Source: Prevotellaceae bacterium UBA1746 (GTDB taxonomy: Bacteria > Bacteroidota > Bacteroidia > Bacteroidales > Bacteroidaceae). From it: a DNA stretch of 64,000 nt. A program made the position numbers and the translations under genes. The stretch spans positions 3,681 to 67,680 of the forward strand of contig DCHS01000035.1 of assembly GCA_002314875.1 (NCBI GenBank). The letters run 5' to 3'. Shown here one piece after another: positions 16,810 to 25,827 of this stretch. How positions within the stretch are numbered: position 1 is the stretch's first letter; every line of letters starts with the position of its first letter. The notes below the pieces were generated by a model that saw nothing but the letters and a program-made list of their open reading frames with translations, had not been told where the DNA came from and searched no databases.

Positions 16810-18147
16810 TCAGGCTTCTGAAGCAGCAAGGAGAATCTCACTGAGCGAAGGATGAGCATGAACCGTTGAGGCAATGTCGTGGATATTTCCACCGCGCTGC
16901 ATCAAGACGGTTACTTCGTGAATGATATCTGAAGCATGGGCACCGAGAATATGGGCACCGAGAATCGTACCATCAGGAGCGGTCAGCAACTTGATGAGAC
17001 CGTCTTCGGCTTCCATGGAAAGGGCCTTACCGTTGGCACGGTAGAATGACTTGTGAGCTGCATATTCAATACCCTGTTCCGTGAGCTGTTCTTCGGTCTT
17101 ACCTACCATAGCAGCCTCGGGAACGGTGAATACGGCTCCAGGGATGATGTCGAGGTTATAGGGTGCTTCCTTACCGAGAATGTGGTCGACGGCAGCATAA
17201 CCCTGGAAGGTGGCAGCATGTGCCAACTGGCAGAGCCCATTGATGTCACCAATGGCATAAATACCGGGAACATTGGTCTGCATGTGTTCGTCAACAACGA
17301 TGCCACGACGGGAAGTTTCAATACCGACATCAGCGAGATTGAGGCTGTCGAGGTTGGCACCACGGCCCACTGCCATCAGGACAACATCAGCCTCAACACT
17401 CTGGAGTTTGCCCTTCTCTTCGTAATCAACGACAAGAGGTGTTCCTTCGTGAATGGCCTTGGCACCAGCTCCGACATGGAAGGCAATGCCCTGCTTCTTG
17501 AGACTGGTACGGAGACGCTTGGCAAGATCACGGTCGAAGTTGGGAAGGATTTCCTTGCAGAATTCGATAACGGTAACTTCGCTGCCAAAGCTGCGGAAAA
17601 TTGCAGCAAATTCAAGACCGATGACACCACCGCCGATGATAGCGAGACGCTTGGGGAGTTCGGTAAGCTGGAGCATTTCAGTACTCGTCACTACACCTTC
17701 GGCATGAGCGCCTTCGATGGGGAGGAACTTCGTCACACTACCGGTAGCAATGATGATGTTCTTGGCTTCAAAAGTCTCTTCGCCAACAGAAACGGTATGG
17801 GTATCGACAAAGCGTGCTTCGCCTTGAACGAGGGTGATACCGGGTGTCTTCATCAACATAGCAATTCCAGCCTGGAGTTGACCGACAACCTGATCCTTAC
17901 GGGCAATGGCTGCTGCGAGATCGAAGGATATTTCGCCAGTGGTGATACCCTGGCCTGCTGCCTTGCGGACTTCAGAGAGAACTTCTGCTGTATGGCAGAG
18001 ACACTTGGTAGGAATACAACCAGCATTGAGACAGGTGCCACCGAGTGCTGCCTTTTCTATCACAACGACTTCCAGGCCAGCCTTCGCTGCCTTCACCGCT
18101 GTTTCATAGCCACCAGGGCCAGCACCAATTATGATTAAATCTTTCAA
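16810..18147 (-). CDS. lpdA: Dihydrolipoyl dehydrogenase (E3 / L-protein), TTG start
   Basis: FAD flavoprotein that re-oxidises the lipoyl arm of the H-protein with NAD. Starting at TTG (18147-18145) gives 445 aa beginning (M)KDLIIIGAGPGGYETA, a normal E3 N terminus. The redox disulfide is GGTCLNAGCIPTKC (Cys39 and Cys44). The NAD-binding motif IIGGGVIGLEFAAIF and the C-terminal HAHPSLSE (catalytic His) are present. A longer frame from GTG at 18213 would add a run of Leu and Phe encoded by an A/T spacer repeat and is rejected. It is the last gene of the glycine-cleavage operon. Confidence 0.92.
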   Translation of the reverse strand: MKDLIIIGAGPGGYETAVKAAKAGLEVVVIEKAALGGTCLNAGCIPTKCLCHTAEVLSEVRKAAGQGITTGEISFDLAAAIARKDQVVGQLQAGIAMLMKTPGITLVQGEARFVDTHTVSVGEETFEAKNIIIATGSVTKFLPIEGAHAEGVVTSTEMLQLTELPKRLAIIGGGVIGLEFAAIFRSFGSEVTVIEFCKEILPNFDRDLAKRLRTSLKKQGIAFHVGAGAKAIHEGTPLVVDYEEKGKLQSVEADVVLMAVGRGANLDSLNLADVGIETSRRGIVVDEHMQTNVPGIYAIGDINGLCQLAHAATFQGYAAVDHILGKEAPYNLDIIPGAVFTVPEAAMVGKTEEQLTEQGIEYAAHKSFYRANGKALSMEAEDGLIKLLTAPDGTILGAHILGAHASDIIHEVTVLMQRGGNIHDIASTVHAHPSLSEILLAASEA

Positions 18148-18246
18148 GTTTAAAAGTAAAAGTTTAAAGTTAAAAAAGAAAATTCTAAAAGTTAAAAGTA
18201 AAAGCCAAAACACAATGGTTCCAGCTTTTAACTTTTATCTTTTAAC
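18148..18246. repeat. TTTTAACTTTT-type spacer repeat between gcvPB and lpdA
   Basis: The spacer is a chain of AAGTTAAAAGT and complementary ACTTTTAACTTT units, partly forming an inverted pair. A relative fills the gap at 21111-21213 in the same operon. Seen only in intergenic DNA here. Confidence 0.6.
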
Positions 18247-19728
18247 TTATAATGCCTTAAAGGTGAACTTGGGTTCCTTGACAGCCTTCACATCGTCAAG
18301 ACGACGGATGGGAGTAGAATGAGGAGCTGTCTTGAGCAACTGCTTGTCAGCCTTGGCTTCTTCGGCGATAGTCTTCATCACTTCGATGAAGGCATCGAGG
18401 GTATCCTTGCTTTCGGTTTCGGTAGGTTCGATCATCATTGCCTCATGGAAAAGGAGGGGGAAGTAGATCGTAGGAGCATGGAAACCGTAATCGAGGAGGC
18501 GCTTGGCAACATCAAGGGTCGTAACATGGTCAGCATCGTGATGATCGCCGGCATATTCGTCCTTCAAGCCGTCAAAAACAAATTCGTGCTTGCAGAGACC
18601 ATCGATGGGGAGTTTGTAATGGCTGCGGAGGCACTCCTTGATATAGTTGGCATTGAGAACGCTGAGCTTACCTGCCAAGGGAATGTTTTCCTTACCCAAT
18701 GAAAGGAGGTAGGCAAAGGCGCGGATAATGATGGCGAAGTTGCCAAGATAACCGCTGACACTGCCGAGAGACTGTTCGTCAGCAACGAGTTCGTAGAGAC
18801 CAGTCTCTTCGTTCTTTACCACCTGAGGATTGGGAAGGCAGTGTTCCAAACCTTCGCGAACACCGACGGGACCACTGCCAGGACCACCACCACCATGAGG
18901 TGTTGAGAAGGTCTTGTGAAGGTTGATGTGCATTACATCGAAGCCCATATCACCAGGACGGCAGACACCGAGCATCGGGTTGAGGTTAGCTCCGTCGTAG
19001 TACATCAGACCACCGCACTCGTGAACGAGACGGGCGATTTCAGGAATCTTGGTCTCAAAGATACCGAGGGTATTGGGGTTGGTCATCATCATACCAGCGA
19101 TGTCGGGACCGAGGAGAGGCTTCAAATCCTCAACGTCAACAGTTCCGTCAGCGGTTGACTTTACCTGGACAATCTGGAAACCAGCAACAGCAGCAGATGC
19201 GGGATTGGTTCCATGAGCAGAGTCGGGAACGATAATCTTCGTACGGGCAACATCGCCACGCTGACGATGATAGGTGCTGATAACCATCAGACCGGTCAAC
19301 TCACCGTGAGCACCAGCATAGGGATTCAAGGTGAAGCGGGAAAGACCGGCAATTTCACTCAACATAGCCTGAACCTCGTCATAGACACGGAGAGCACCCT
19401 GAGCATATTCTGCGGGAACAGCGGGATGGATATTAAAGTCCTGAAGGGCTGCCATTTCCTCGTTGATTTTGGGGTTGTACTTCATCGTACAGCTACCAAG
19501 AGGATAGAAGCCGGTGTCAACGCCGAAGTTGTTGTTGGACATATTGGTGTAGTGACGGACAACGGTGAGTTCATCACATTCGGGAAGAATCGTTGCGCTC
19601 TGGCGACGAAGGCCTTCGGGAAGGTCTGTCAATGCATAACCTTCCACCTCACACTGAGGAAGAGAATAGCCTACACGACCGGGCTTTGAGAGCTCAAAAA
19701 CGAGCTTGCCATAATATACGTTATTCAT
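18247..19728 (-). CDS. gcvPB: Glycine dehydrogenase (decarboxylating) subunit 2
   Basis: Catalytic PLP-bearing half of the split P-protein, which decarboxylates glycine and transfers the aminomethyl group to lipoyl-GcvH. 493 aa, the usual length. The PLP lysine is Lys272 in INLHKTFSTPHGGGGPGSGP, a highly conserved site. Other P-protein motifs include GFYPLGSCTMKYNPKINE and SAHGTNPASAA. It lies 21 bases after gcvPA and forms the P heterotetramer with it. Confidence 0.96.
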   Translation of the reverse strand: MNNVYYGKLVFELSKPGRVGYSLPQCEVEGYALTDLPEGLRRQSATILPECDELTVVRHYTNMSNNNFGVDTGFYPLGSCTMKYNPKINEEMAALQDFNIHPAVPAEYAQGALRVYDEVQAMLSEIAGLSRFTLNPYAGAHGELTGLMVISTYHRQRGDVARTKIIVPDSAHGTNPASAAVAGFQIVQVKSTADGTVDVEDLKPLLGPDIAGMMMTNPNTLGIFETKIPEIARLVHECGGLMYYDGANLNPMLGVCRPGDMGFDVMHINLHKTFSTPHGGGGPGSGPVGVREGLEHCLPNPQVVKNEETGLYELVADEQSLGSVSGYLGNFAIIIRAFAYLLSLGKENIPLAGKLSVLNANYIKECLRSHYKLPIDGLCKHEFVFDGLKDEYAGDHHDADHVTTLDVAKRLLDYGFHAPTIYFPLLFHEAMMIEPTETESKDTLDAFIEVMKTIAEEAKADKQLLKTAPHSTPIRRLDDVKAVKEPKFTFKAL

Positions 19729-19749
19729 AATTATTGGTAGGGCTTAAGG

Positions 19750-21105
19750 TTATACATTTTCTTCCTCAGGACTTTCGAGGAAATAGTTGATATGTTCGAT
19801 GAGGTAGTCAACCAATGCCTTGGGAGTCTTCTCGGTACATGCCAGGGTGAGGCAGTTCTCCATTCCTTCGGTGGGAACACCAAAGAGGAAGCGGCTGTCG
19901 AGCAACTGGCCGCGGAGATCTTCAGTACCAGTGTAACGAACGGTGAATTCGTTGAGGAAGGGCTGGCCGGGGAATACTTCTTCGAAAACGCCGGTTTCCA
20001 AAAGACGGTCGCGGAGGTAATGAGCGTGAGCATAGCTCTGCTCGTTAACTTCCTGAACACCCTTGGGACCCATGAGGCTGAGATAAGAAGCAACGTAGAG
20101 GCACATGAAACCCTGAGCGGTACAGATATTGGAGGTCGCCTTTTCACGACGGATATGCTGTTCGCGAGCCTGCATGGTGAGGACGAATGCACGCTGGCCG
20201 TTAGCGTCTGTGGTAGCACCAACAAGACGGCCGGGCATCTTGCGAACGAGAGCATTGGTCGTACAGAGATAACCAATGTAAGGACCACCGTAACCCATGG
20301 GAATACCGAGGCTCTGGCCGTCACCGCAAGCGATGTCAGCACCCCACTCTCCTGGAGTCCTGAGGACTGCAAGAGCGGAAGCAACAGTATTGATGGCAAA
20401 GAGGGCCTTGTGGGCATGGCAAAGATCAGCGAGACCGCTGAAGTCTTCGATAAGACCGTAACGGTTGGGCTGAGCCACGATGAGACCTGCTACATCGTCA
20501 GCCTCGATGAGTTGCTGGGCAACAGCCTTGTCCATGTGACCATTAGCGTCAGCAGGAACAACAACGAGATCTACTCCGTGGAACTTGGCATAGGTTTCTA
20601 CTACGCGGAGAACATTGGGAAGGAAAGTTCCGCTGATCAGAACGCGGTTGCGTTTCTTGGCAGCAGCAACGCACATCAACATGGCTTCTGCAGTTGCGGT
20701 AGTACCGTCGTACATAGAAGCGTTGGAGATATCGAGACCAGTGAGGTCAGCCATCATGGTCTGATATTCGAAGATGTACTGAAGGGTTCCCTGAGAAATC
20801 TCAGCCTGATAAGGAGTATAGCTGGTACTGAATTCAGAACGGCCAGCGAGGAAAGGAACAACACTGGGAGTGTAATGGTCATAGACACCGCAGCCTGCGA
20901 AGCAAGCGAAGTTCTGGTTGTCATAAGCCACACCCTCAATGATCTGGCGTACCTCAAGTTCGCTCTTTGCACTGGGAAGATTAAGTTCGCGGTGCAATTT
21001 AAGTTCTTCGGGAATCTCAGCATAGAGATCGTCGAGGCTCTTCACACCAATGACATCCAGCATCTGCTGAACATCTTCGGCGGTATGGGGAAAATACTTA
21101 TACAT
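19750..21105 (-). CDS. gcvPA: Glycine dehydrogenase (decarboxylating) subunit 1
   Basis: First half of the split glycine decarboxylase, 451 aa. It starts MYKYFPHTAEDVQQMLD and has characteristic P-protein segments (FAGCGVYDHYTPSVV, SNASMYDGTTATAEA, GYLCTTNALVRKMPGRLVG, REQHIRREKATSNICTAQ). It lacks the PLP lysine, which is on subunit 2. The gap to gcvH (111 bases) contains an A/T repeat but no terminator or promoter that I can see. Confidence 0.96.
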   Translation of the reverse strand: MYKYFPHTAEDVQQMLDVIGVKSLDDLYAEIPEELKLHRELNLPSAKSELEVRQIIEGVAYDNQNFACFAGCGVYDHYTPSVVPFLAGRSEFSTSYTPYQAEISQGTLQYIFEYQTMMADLTGLDISNASMYDGTTATAEAMLMCVAAAKKRNRVLISGTFLPNVLRVVETYAKFHGVDLVVVPADANGHMDKAVAQQLIEADDVAGLIVAQPNRYGLIEDFSGLADLCHAHKALFAINTVASALAVLRTPGEWGADIACGDGQSLGIPMGYGGPYIGYLCTTNALVRKMPGRLVGATTDANGQRAFVLTMQAREQHIRREKATSNICTAQGFMCLYVASYLSLMGPKGVQEVNEQSYAHAHYLRDRLLETGVFEEVFPGQPFLNEFTVRYTGTEDLRGQLLDSRFLFGVPTEGMENCLTLACTEKTPKALVDYLIEHINYFLESPEEENV

Positions 21106-21110
21106 TGTTC

Positions 21111-21213
21111 AAGTATGAAGTTAATGGTTGAAAACGTTGCAAGTTGCAAGTTAAAAGTTAAAAGTCAAACACAAGAGTTGAACTTTTAACTTTTATCTAA
21201 TAACTTTTCACTT
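21111..21213. repeat. A/T-rich and TTGCAA spacer repeat in gcv operon
   Basis: Starts with two TTGCAAG units, then AAGTTAAAAGT units and the inverted ACTTTTAACTTTT. Related to 18148-18246 and, for the TTGCAA part, to repeats at 40576-40615 and 42921-42935. Confidence 0.55.
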
Positions 21214-21216
21214 GAA

Positions 21217-21594
21217 CTATTCGCAGATTGCCTCGTAAGCCTTAGCGTCGAGGAGAGCCTCGAGTTCAGAAGGATCGCTGAGACGAACCTTGATAATCCA
21301 GTTTTCAAAAGCGTCCTGGTTGACGAGTTCGGGCTCATCTTCGAGAGCTTCGTTAACTTCTACTACGGTACCGCTAACGGGACAGAAAAGGTCGCTGGCA
21401 GCCTTTACGCTTTCTACAGCACCGAATTCTTCGCCTGCAGTAACTTCGTCGTCAACTTCGGGCATATCAACGTAAACAACGTTACCCAACTGATCCTGAG
21501 CGTAATCGGTAATACCAACATAACCGAATTCACCTTCTACTCTTACATATTCGTGGCTCTCTGCATAGTAGAGGCCTTCAATAACTTTTGCCAT
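21217..21594 (-). CDS. gcvH: Glycine cleavage system H protein
   Basis: 125-aa lipoyl carrier protein that shuttles the aminomethyl group between P, T and L proteins. The lipoylated lysine is Lys64 in GAVESVKAASDLF, the standard motif. Also typical are HEYVRVEGEFGYVGITDYAQ and the C-terminal NWIIKVRLSD. Its lipoyl group would be attached by the ligase encoded first in this operon. Confidence 0.97.
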   Translation of the reverse strand: MAKVIEGLYYAESHEYVRVEGEFGYVGITDYAQDQLGNVVYVDMPEVDDEVTAGEEFGAVESVKAASDLFCPVSGTVVEVNEALEDEPELVNQDAFENWIIKVRLSDPSELEALLDAKAYEAICE

Positions 21595-21631
21595 TTTGTT
21601 TATCTATTATTTTGTGATTAATTATTGCTGA

Positions 21632-22723
21632 TTATTTCTTGTAGCTCTTATCGTAGAAGCGCTTCTTGATGACAACGCCATTCTGGAGCTTGCGGTGGAT
21701 GCGGACCTGGACGGGAGTGCCGAGCTTGGCGAACTCAATCTTAACGAGAGCCATACATACGCTCTTGCCGGTAGAGATGCTGTTGTAACCCGTAGTGACT
21801 TCACCGACAACTTCGTCGTTGACAACAACTTCGTAACCGTGGCGGGGAATGGCACGACCTTCGAGTTCGATACCGACAATCTTACGGGTAACTCCTTCGA
21901 TCTTCTGACGAGCAACAACTTCCTTGCCGACGAATTCTTCCTTGTCAACCTTGACGAACATGCCGAGACCAGCCTCGATGGGAGTGAGGTCGTCGGTCAA
22001 TTCATCACCGTAGAGGGGAAGACCCACTTCGAAGCGGAGGGTATCGCGACAACCGAGACCGCAAGGCTTAGCCTCGCCGCTCTCGATGAGCTTGTCCCAG
22101 TTCTTCTGGGTAAAGGCATGACTTCCGTAGATTTCGAAACCATCTTCACCAGTATAACCTGTACGGCTGACGATGATGGTCTCACCGTCAACTTCCATCT
22201 TCTTGAAGGTGTAGAATACGAGTTCCTCACAAGCCAGACCGAGAACCTTCTCGACAACGGCTTCTGCCTTGGGACCCTGAACAGCGAGCTGTCCGTAATA
22301 TTCACTCTGGTTTTCGGTAACAACATCGAAGTTCTTAGCCTGAAGTTCAATCCAGTTGTAGTCCTTGTCGATGTTTGCTGCGTTGATGACGAGGAAGAAT
22401 CGTTCATCACCCTCCTTGTAAACGAGGAGGTCATCGATGGTACCACCATTGGGATGGAGCATCATACCGTAGAAAATCTTACCAACAGGAGCACCAGCGA
22501 TGTCATTGGTAAAGATGTGCTGAACAAAACGCTCTGCCTCGGGACCGGTTACGAGAACTTCTCCCATGTGGCTTACATCGAACACACCGCAAGCCGTACG
22601 GACTGCTACATGTTCATCGGTAATGTCGGTGTACTGGATAGGCATTTCAAAGCCTCCGAAGGACACCATCTTAGCGTTCAGTGCGATATGTCTTTCGTAA
22701 AGACATGTTCTTTTGTCGCTCAT
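21632..22723 (-). CDS. gcvT: Aminomethyltransferase (glycine cleavage T protein)
   Basis: 363 aa, tetrahydrofolate-dependent. It releases ammonia from aminomethyl-GcvH and makes 5,10-methylene-THF. Motifs include MPIQYTDITDEHVAVRTACGVFDVSHMGE, where the catalytic-site aspartate of the DVSHM motif is present, plus LACEELVFYTF, SRTGYTGEDGFEIY and GLGCRDTLRFEVGLPLYG. It lies 17 bases after lplA and 37 bases before gcvH. Confidence 0.97.
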   Translation of the reverse strand: MSDKRTCLYERHIALNAKMVSFGGFEMPIQYTDITDEHVAVRTACGVFDVSHMGEVLVTGPEAERFVQHIFTNDIAGAPVGKIFYGMMLHPNGGTIDDLLVYKEGDERFFLVINAANIDKDYNWIELQAKNFDVVTENQSEYYGQLAVQGPKAEAVVEKVLGLACEELVFYTFKKMEVDGETIIVSRTGYTGEDGFEIYGSHAFTQKNWDKLIESGEAKPCGLGCRDTLRFEVGLPLYGDELTDDLTPIEAGLGMFVKVDKEEFVGKEVVARQKIEGVTRKIVGIELEGRAIPRHGYEVVVNDEVVGEVTTGYNSISTGKSVCMALVKIEFAKLGTPVQVRIHRKLQNGVVIKKRFYDKSYKK

Positions 22724-22740
22724 AGTAGTTACAAATGGTT

Positions 22741-23787
22741 TTAGTGAGTTATTTCTGTATTAAATAGATTGATCAAGTTTTCTGCGCTGAGACCACGGAT
22801 GCTCCGCTCGGGATGTTCGGCCTCAATGACGGCTGCTATTGTCTCCGGTGTGAAGGTTTTTCCCTCAAAAGCCTCAGCAAAGGCAACATGGGCATCTGCG
22901 GTTTCAAAGTAGTCACCGCAAAGGGTTATCGTCCGGATTACACTGCCTCGGAGTGCAAGGTGGATTTCAAGGGTTCCACAGCCTTCCACGCGTCCACCCC
23001 TTATTATATTAGCGCGCGCGGATGAACCAAAAAGAAACTCGGGAGTATAGTACTCCTGTTCCAGTTCCCCGATGGCCCTGAGATCTTCGTCTTCAAGGGT
23101 CAGGGTGATGTGTGTCAGTCGCTTACGGAGTTCCTCCTGAAGCTGAGCCACATCGATGTCAAGGTAGTCTTTCAGCAGCGCCACACGGCTTCTGACACTC
23201 TTCACACCCGCTGATTTCAGTTTGGAAACATCGGGATGCAAAGCGCCTTCCATGAGTTCCGGATTGGTATCATAGAGCATGGTACCGTGAACGATGTTGC
23301 GGTCGGTCTGGTGGTAAAAGGCATTGCCACAGACTTTTCCGCCCGCCAAGCCTTCCTTTCCTTCGAGGAGGATGTCATTGCGTCCGGAGACCGTTGTCTC
23401 AGCACCAAGTGCATTAAGACATTCACTCACAACCTGGGCATATTCTGCGAAGAGGGGCTCAACAGGACCAGCTCCGGTAATAAGGCTGACCATAATGTTC
23501 CGCTCATCAGCGAAAATAGCACCACCACCGCTTTTCCTGCGGATGACATCAATGCCATGTGACGCACAGAAGTCAAGATCCACCTCCTGATGTGCCACCT
23601 GGTTACGGCCCATGACGACCGTAGGTCGCAGACGCCAGGTAAAAAGGAAGTTTCCTTGCGGGAAACGGCTGGCGACATATTCCTCGGCAGCGAGATAGAA
23701 TGCTGCACGACGAAAATTGGAAACACCTTCCGGCATCTCGATAAAACAAGCGGGGAAATGGGTTTCCGATGTGTTTGCAGATGACAT
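22741..23787 (-). CDS. lplA: Lipoate-protein ligase A
   Basis: 348 aa. It activates free lipoate with ATP and transfers it to lipoyl domains such as GcvH. The biotin/lipoate ligase fold shows RRKSGGGAIFADERNI (lipoate loop), KVCGNAFYHQTDRNIVHGTMLYD, and a C-terminal accessory domain (~250-348). It is first in the glycine-cleavage operon, so scavenged lipoate and glycine breakdown are produced together. A consensus promoter precedes it. Confidence 0.93.
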   Translation of the reverse strand: MSSANTSETHFPACFIEMPEGVSNFRRAAFYLAAEEYVASRFPQGNFLFTWRLRPTVVMGRNQVAHQEVDLDFCASHGIDVIRRKSGGGAIFADERNIMVSLITGAGPVEPLFAEYAQVVSECLNALGAETTVSGRNDILLEGKEGLAGGKVCGNAFYHQTDRNIVHGTMLYDTNPELMEGALHPDVSKLKSAGVKSVRSRVALLKDYLDIDVAQLQEELRKRLTHITLTLEDEDLRAIGELEQEYYTPEFLFGSSARANIIRGGRVEGCGTLEIHLALRGSVIRTITLCGDYFETADAHVAFAEAFEGKTFTPETIAAVIEAEHPERSIRGLSAENLINLFNTEITH

Positions 23788-23827
23788 TGTGCGTACTATC
23801 CGAACAGCGTTTTGACGATTCTGCGTG

Positions 23828-23858
23828 CAAAGTTAGGAAGGATTCTTGAAATAGGCAA
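23828..23858 (-). promoter_or_regulatory. Promoter of the lplA-gcv-lpdA operon
   Basis: On the minus strand TTG (23858-23856), 20 bases, TAACTTTG (23835-23828). Both elements and the spacing fit the consensus. The start codon is 41 bases downstream. No glycine riboswitch fold is apparent in so short a leader. Confidence 0.8.
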
Positions 23859-24016
23859 AATAACTTGTATCTTTTTTTCGTAGAAAAAGGAAATATTTCT
23901 TTTCCGACAGAAAAACACTGCATTCAAAAGTGAAACGAAAACCATGCAAAATGCGAGTAAAAATTGTAAATATTTAGGAAAACTTGTAAAAAAACGAAAA
24001 AATTCCCAAGTAAGGC

Positions 24017-24047
24017 TTGTTTTATTCGCTCGTTTTGCTTAATTTTG
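24017..24047 (+). promoter_or_regulatory. Promoter of the TPR regulator gene
   Basis: TTG (24017-24019), 20 bases, TAATTTTG (24040-24047). The start codon at 24092 follows 44 bases later. This shows that the upstream in-frame extension beginning at 24017 is not coding. Confidence 0.75.
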
Positions 24048-24091
24048 CAAGCACACATTTCTTAGAAAATGCCGTCCCCCTATTGAAAACT

Positions 24092-25747
24092 ATGAAACTG
24101 AGACTAACCATTCTCTTCATTACCATCATAACCTTTGGCGCGTGCAGCCGTTTGAGCCATGAGCCAAAGACTCCTTTGCGTTTCCAGAGCATTCTGGAAC
24201 TGCAGGCCTATGTTGCTGACACGCTCAACCCCAAAGACAGTATCAGCCACGCCATTCTTTTAACAGCATTGAAACATAACTCTGCGAAAGAACCTGAAAA
24301 AGGCATGGCCTATATCGATTCCCTCTATACGCAGAGCAATCACGCCTACGATCTGTACGAACCGGACATCTACATCTGCAAGGCCTTCCTGAGTATCCAG
24401 CGCAATGCTCCCGACACAACGGTGATGTGGCTGAACAAGGGTCTTGCTGACATTGAGAAGGATATGGGGCATCAGATGATCATCCAGCGCTATGCCTGTG
24501 CAGCCTTCATCTGCCGTATGCTCTATACCCCAGAGTCAGTCGATATGTGCTACGACATCTGCCAGAGAGCAATGGAATATGGCCAGAAGCATCCTGATGC
24601 AGAGATCATTTCGGATATATACAACTATCTGGCTTGGGCTCAGAACTATAAGGGAATGTTTCAGGAGAGCATGAAGAATACCAAGAAAGCCATTGCCATC
24701 TCCCACAAGAACAATAACAATGTCCAGGAGGCTTGGAGCTATACCGTCCTCAGCTATGGTTTCCGTCAGGAACACATGGAAAAACTTGAGATGTTAACGG
24801 CCAAGAAGGCATATCAACTCGCCCAGCACAAGAACATGCTGATGGAGATCGACATCTTTGCAGCACGTGTTATGGGGTGGGCTTACGAAGACTACCAGAA
24901 TAAGGACTCCGCTATATATTATTTTAAGGAAGCTATCAATGTTGCCGAATGTCTCGGTGACCCATTGTGTGCTGCTCAGATCAGTGAGTCTGACCTCAGG
25001 CGTGTTGAGGAAAACGGCTGCCGCCAGCCGGACTCTCTGTCTATCATCCGCTCCACCCGTCTGGATCTCTTTACAGACCAGTTGATTGAATCGGGCAAGC
25101 TGGACTTGAGGGAGAAGGACTTCACTCCTGCCATCGAACGCGAGAAACGCCGTTTCATGCTGCTGATGTTCAGTTCCATTGCCCTTATCTTTGCCTTGCT
25201 GATAGCCATTCAACTGACCTATGTGTATTTCAAGAAATACCGTCGCCGGATGAAGAAACATATCGACGATGCAAACGGACAACTTGATATCGCCCAAGCC
25301 TCTCTTGAGGAGGAACGCGGCAAGTTGACTCACACATCATCGCGTCTGCAGGAAGCCTATGCTCTCCTTCAGGAACGCCAGGATGACCTCTACAGACTCC
25401 AGGAGGAACAAGAACGCAAGCAGAATCTCATCGAGGAACTGCAGCGTCTCCATCACCGCGAGAATTTCTCTCTGGAAGACATCCAGAAGGATCCGCGTCA
25501 GTTCACCAAGGACTTCCTTGCCGACAATCCGCAGTTCGAGGCGAATCTCAAGGAGCGACTCGGCAATCTCTCGAACCACGATGCCCTCCTCTGCATCCTC
25601 ATCGCGCTCCGCGTATCCAAGGAAGATGCAGTCAACATCTTTAACATCCGTATGGAGAGCATGAATGTGGCCCGCCACCGCCTCCGTTCCAAACTCAACC
25701 TCACCCGTACTGACAACCTCGAACAGGTCCTCCGTTCCATGCTGTAG
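24092..25747 (+). CDS. TPR sensor-regulator: lipoprotein-type signal, TM helix, coiled coil, HTH-like C terminus
   Basis: 551 aa from the ATG at 24092. The N terminus MKLRLTILFITIITFGACS carries a lipobox-like Cys. Residues ~60-320 form tetratricopeptide-type helices, a single transmembrane segment follows (LLMFSSIALIFALLIAIQLTY), then a coiled coil of ~70 residues, and a C-terminal ~90-residue domain (LSNHDALLCILIALRVSKED ... MESMNVARHRLRSKLNL) that resembles a LuxR-like helix-turn-helix. Such proteins are one-component membrane regulators in Bacteroidetes. The downstream nuclease and secreted genes are possible targets. Confidence 0.75.
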   Translation: MKLRLTILFITIITFGACSRLSHEPKTPLRFQSILELQAYVADTLNPKDSISHAILLTALKHNSAKEPEKGMAYIDSLYTQSNHAYDLYEPDIYICKAFLSIQRNAPDTTVMWLNKGLADIEKDMGHQMIIQRYACAAFICRMLYTPESVDMCYDICQRAMEYGQKHPDAEIISDIYNYLAWAQNYKGMFQESMKNTKKAIAISHKNNNNVQEAWSYTVLSYGFRQEHMEKLEMLTAKKAYQLAQHKNMLMEIDIFAARVMGWAYEDYQNKDSAIYYFKEAINVAECLGDPLCAAQISESDLRRVEENGCRQPDSLSIIRSTRLDLFTDQLIESGKLDLREKDFTPAIEREKRRFMLLMFSSIALIFALLIAIQLTYVYFKKYRRRMKKHIDDANGQLDIAQASLEEERGKLTHTSSRLQEAYALLQERQDDLYRLQEEQERKQNLIEELQRLHHRENFSLEDIQKDPRQFTKDFLADNPQFEANLKERLGNLSNHDALLCILIALRVSKEDAVNIFNIRMESMNVARHRLRSKLNLTRTDNLEQVLRSML

Positions 25748-25758
25748 AGCACGTTTCA

Positions 25759-25798
25759 TCTGGAAAAACCGGAACCTTCGGAACTACAGGAACCTCTG
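25759..25798. repeat. 9-bp-period CCGGAACCT repeat, intergenic copy 1
   Basis: Units CCGGAACCT, TCGGAACTA and CAGGAACCT repeat with a period of nine between the TPR regulator and the S1/P1 nuclease gene. The same family occurs at 26639-26680 and inside the permease gene at 44208-44279. Confidence 0.7.
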
Positions 25799-25827
25799 CT
25801 CCCAACGTCACTAATAAAACCTCATAT

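Larger units (their letters stand above)
23788..24091. other. Divergent promoter region between lplA and the TPR regulator
   Basis: A 304-base region with no gene. It holds the minus promoter of the gcv operon (23828-23858) and the plus promoter of the TPR regulator (24017-24047), with A-rich DNA between. Confidence 0.7.

Noticed and set aside
18148..18213. N-terminal extension of lpdA starting at GTG 18213
   Set aside because: It encodes a Leu/Phe-rich stretch made by an intergenic A/T repeat; E3 homology begins at the TTG at 18147.
23788..23827. Glycine riboswitch before the gcv operon
   Set aside because: The leader from the mapped promoter to the start is only about 35 bases, too short for a glycine aptamer.
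24017..24091. Upstream extension of the TPR regulator
   Set aside because: It runs through a consensus promoter (TTG, 20 bases, TAATTTTG); the lipoprotein-type signal begins at the ATG at 24092.
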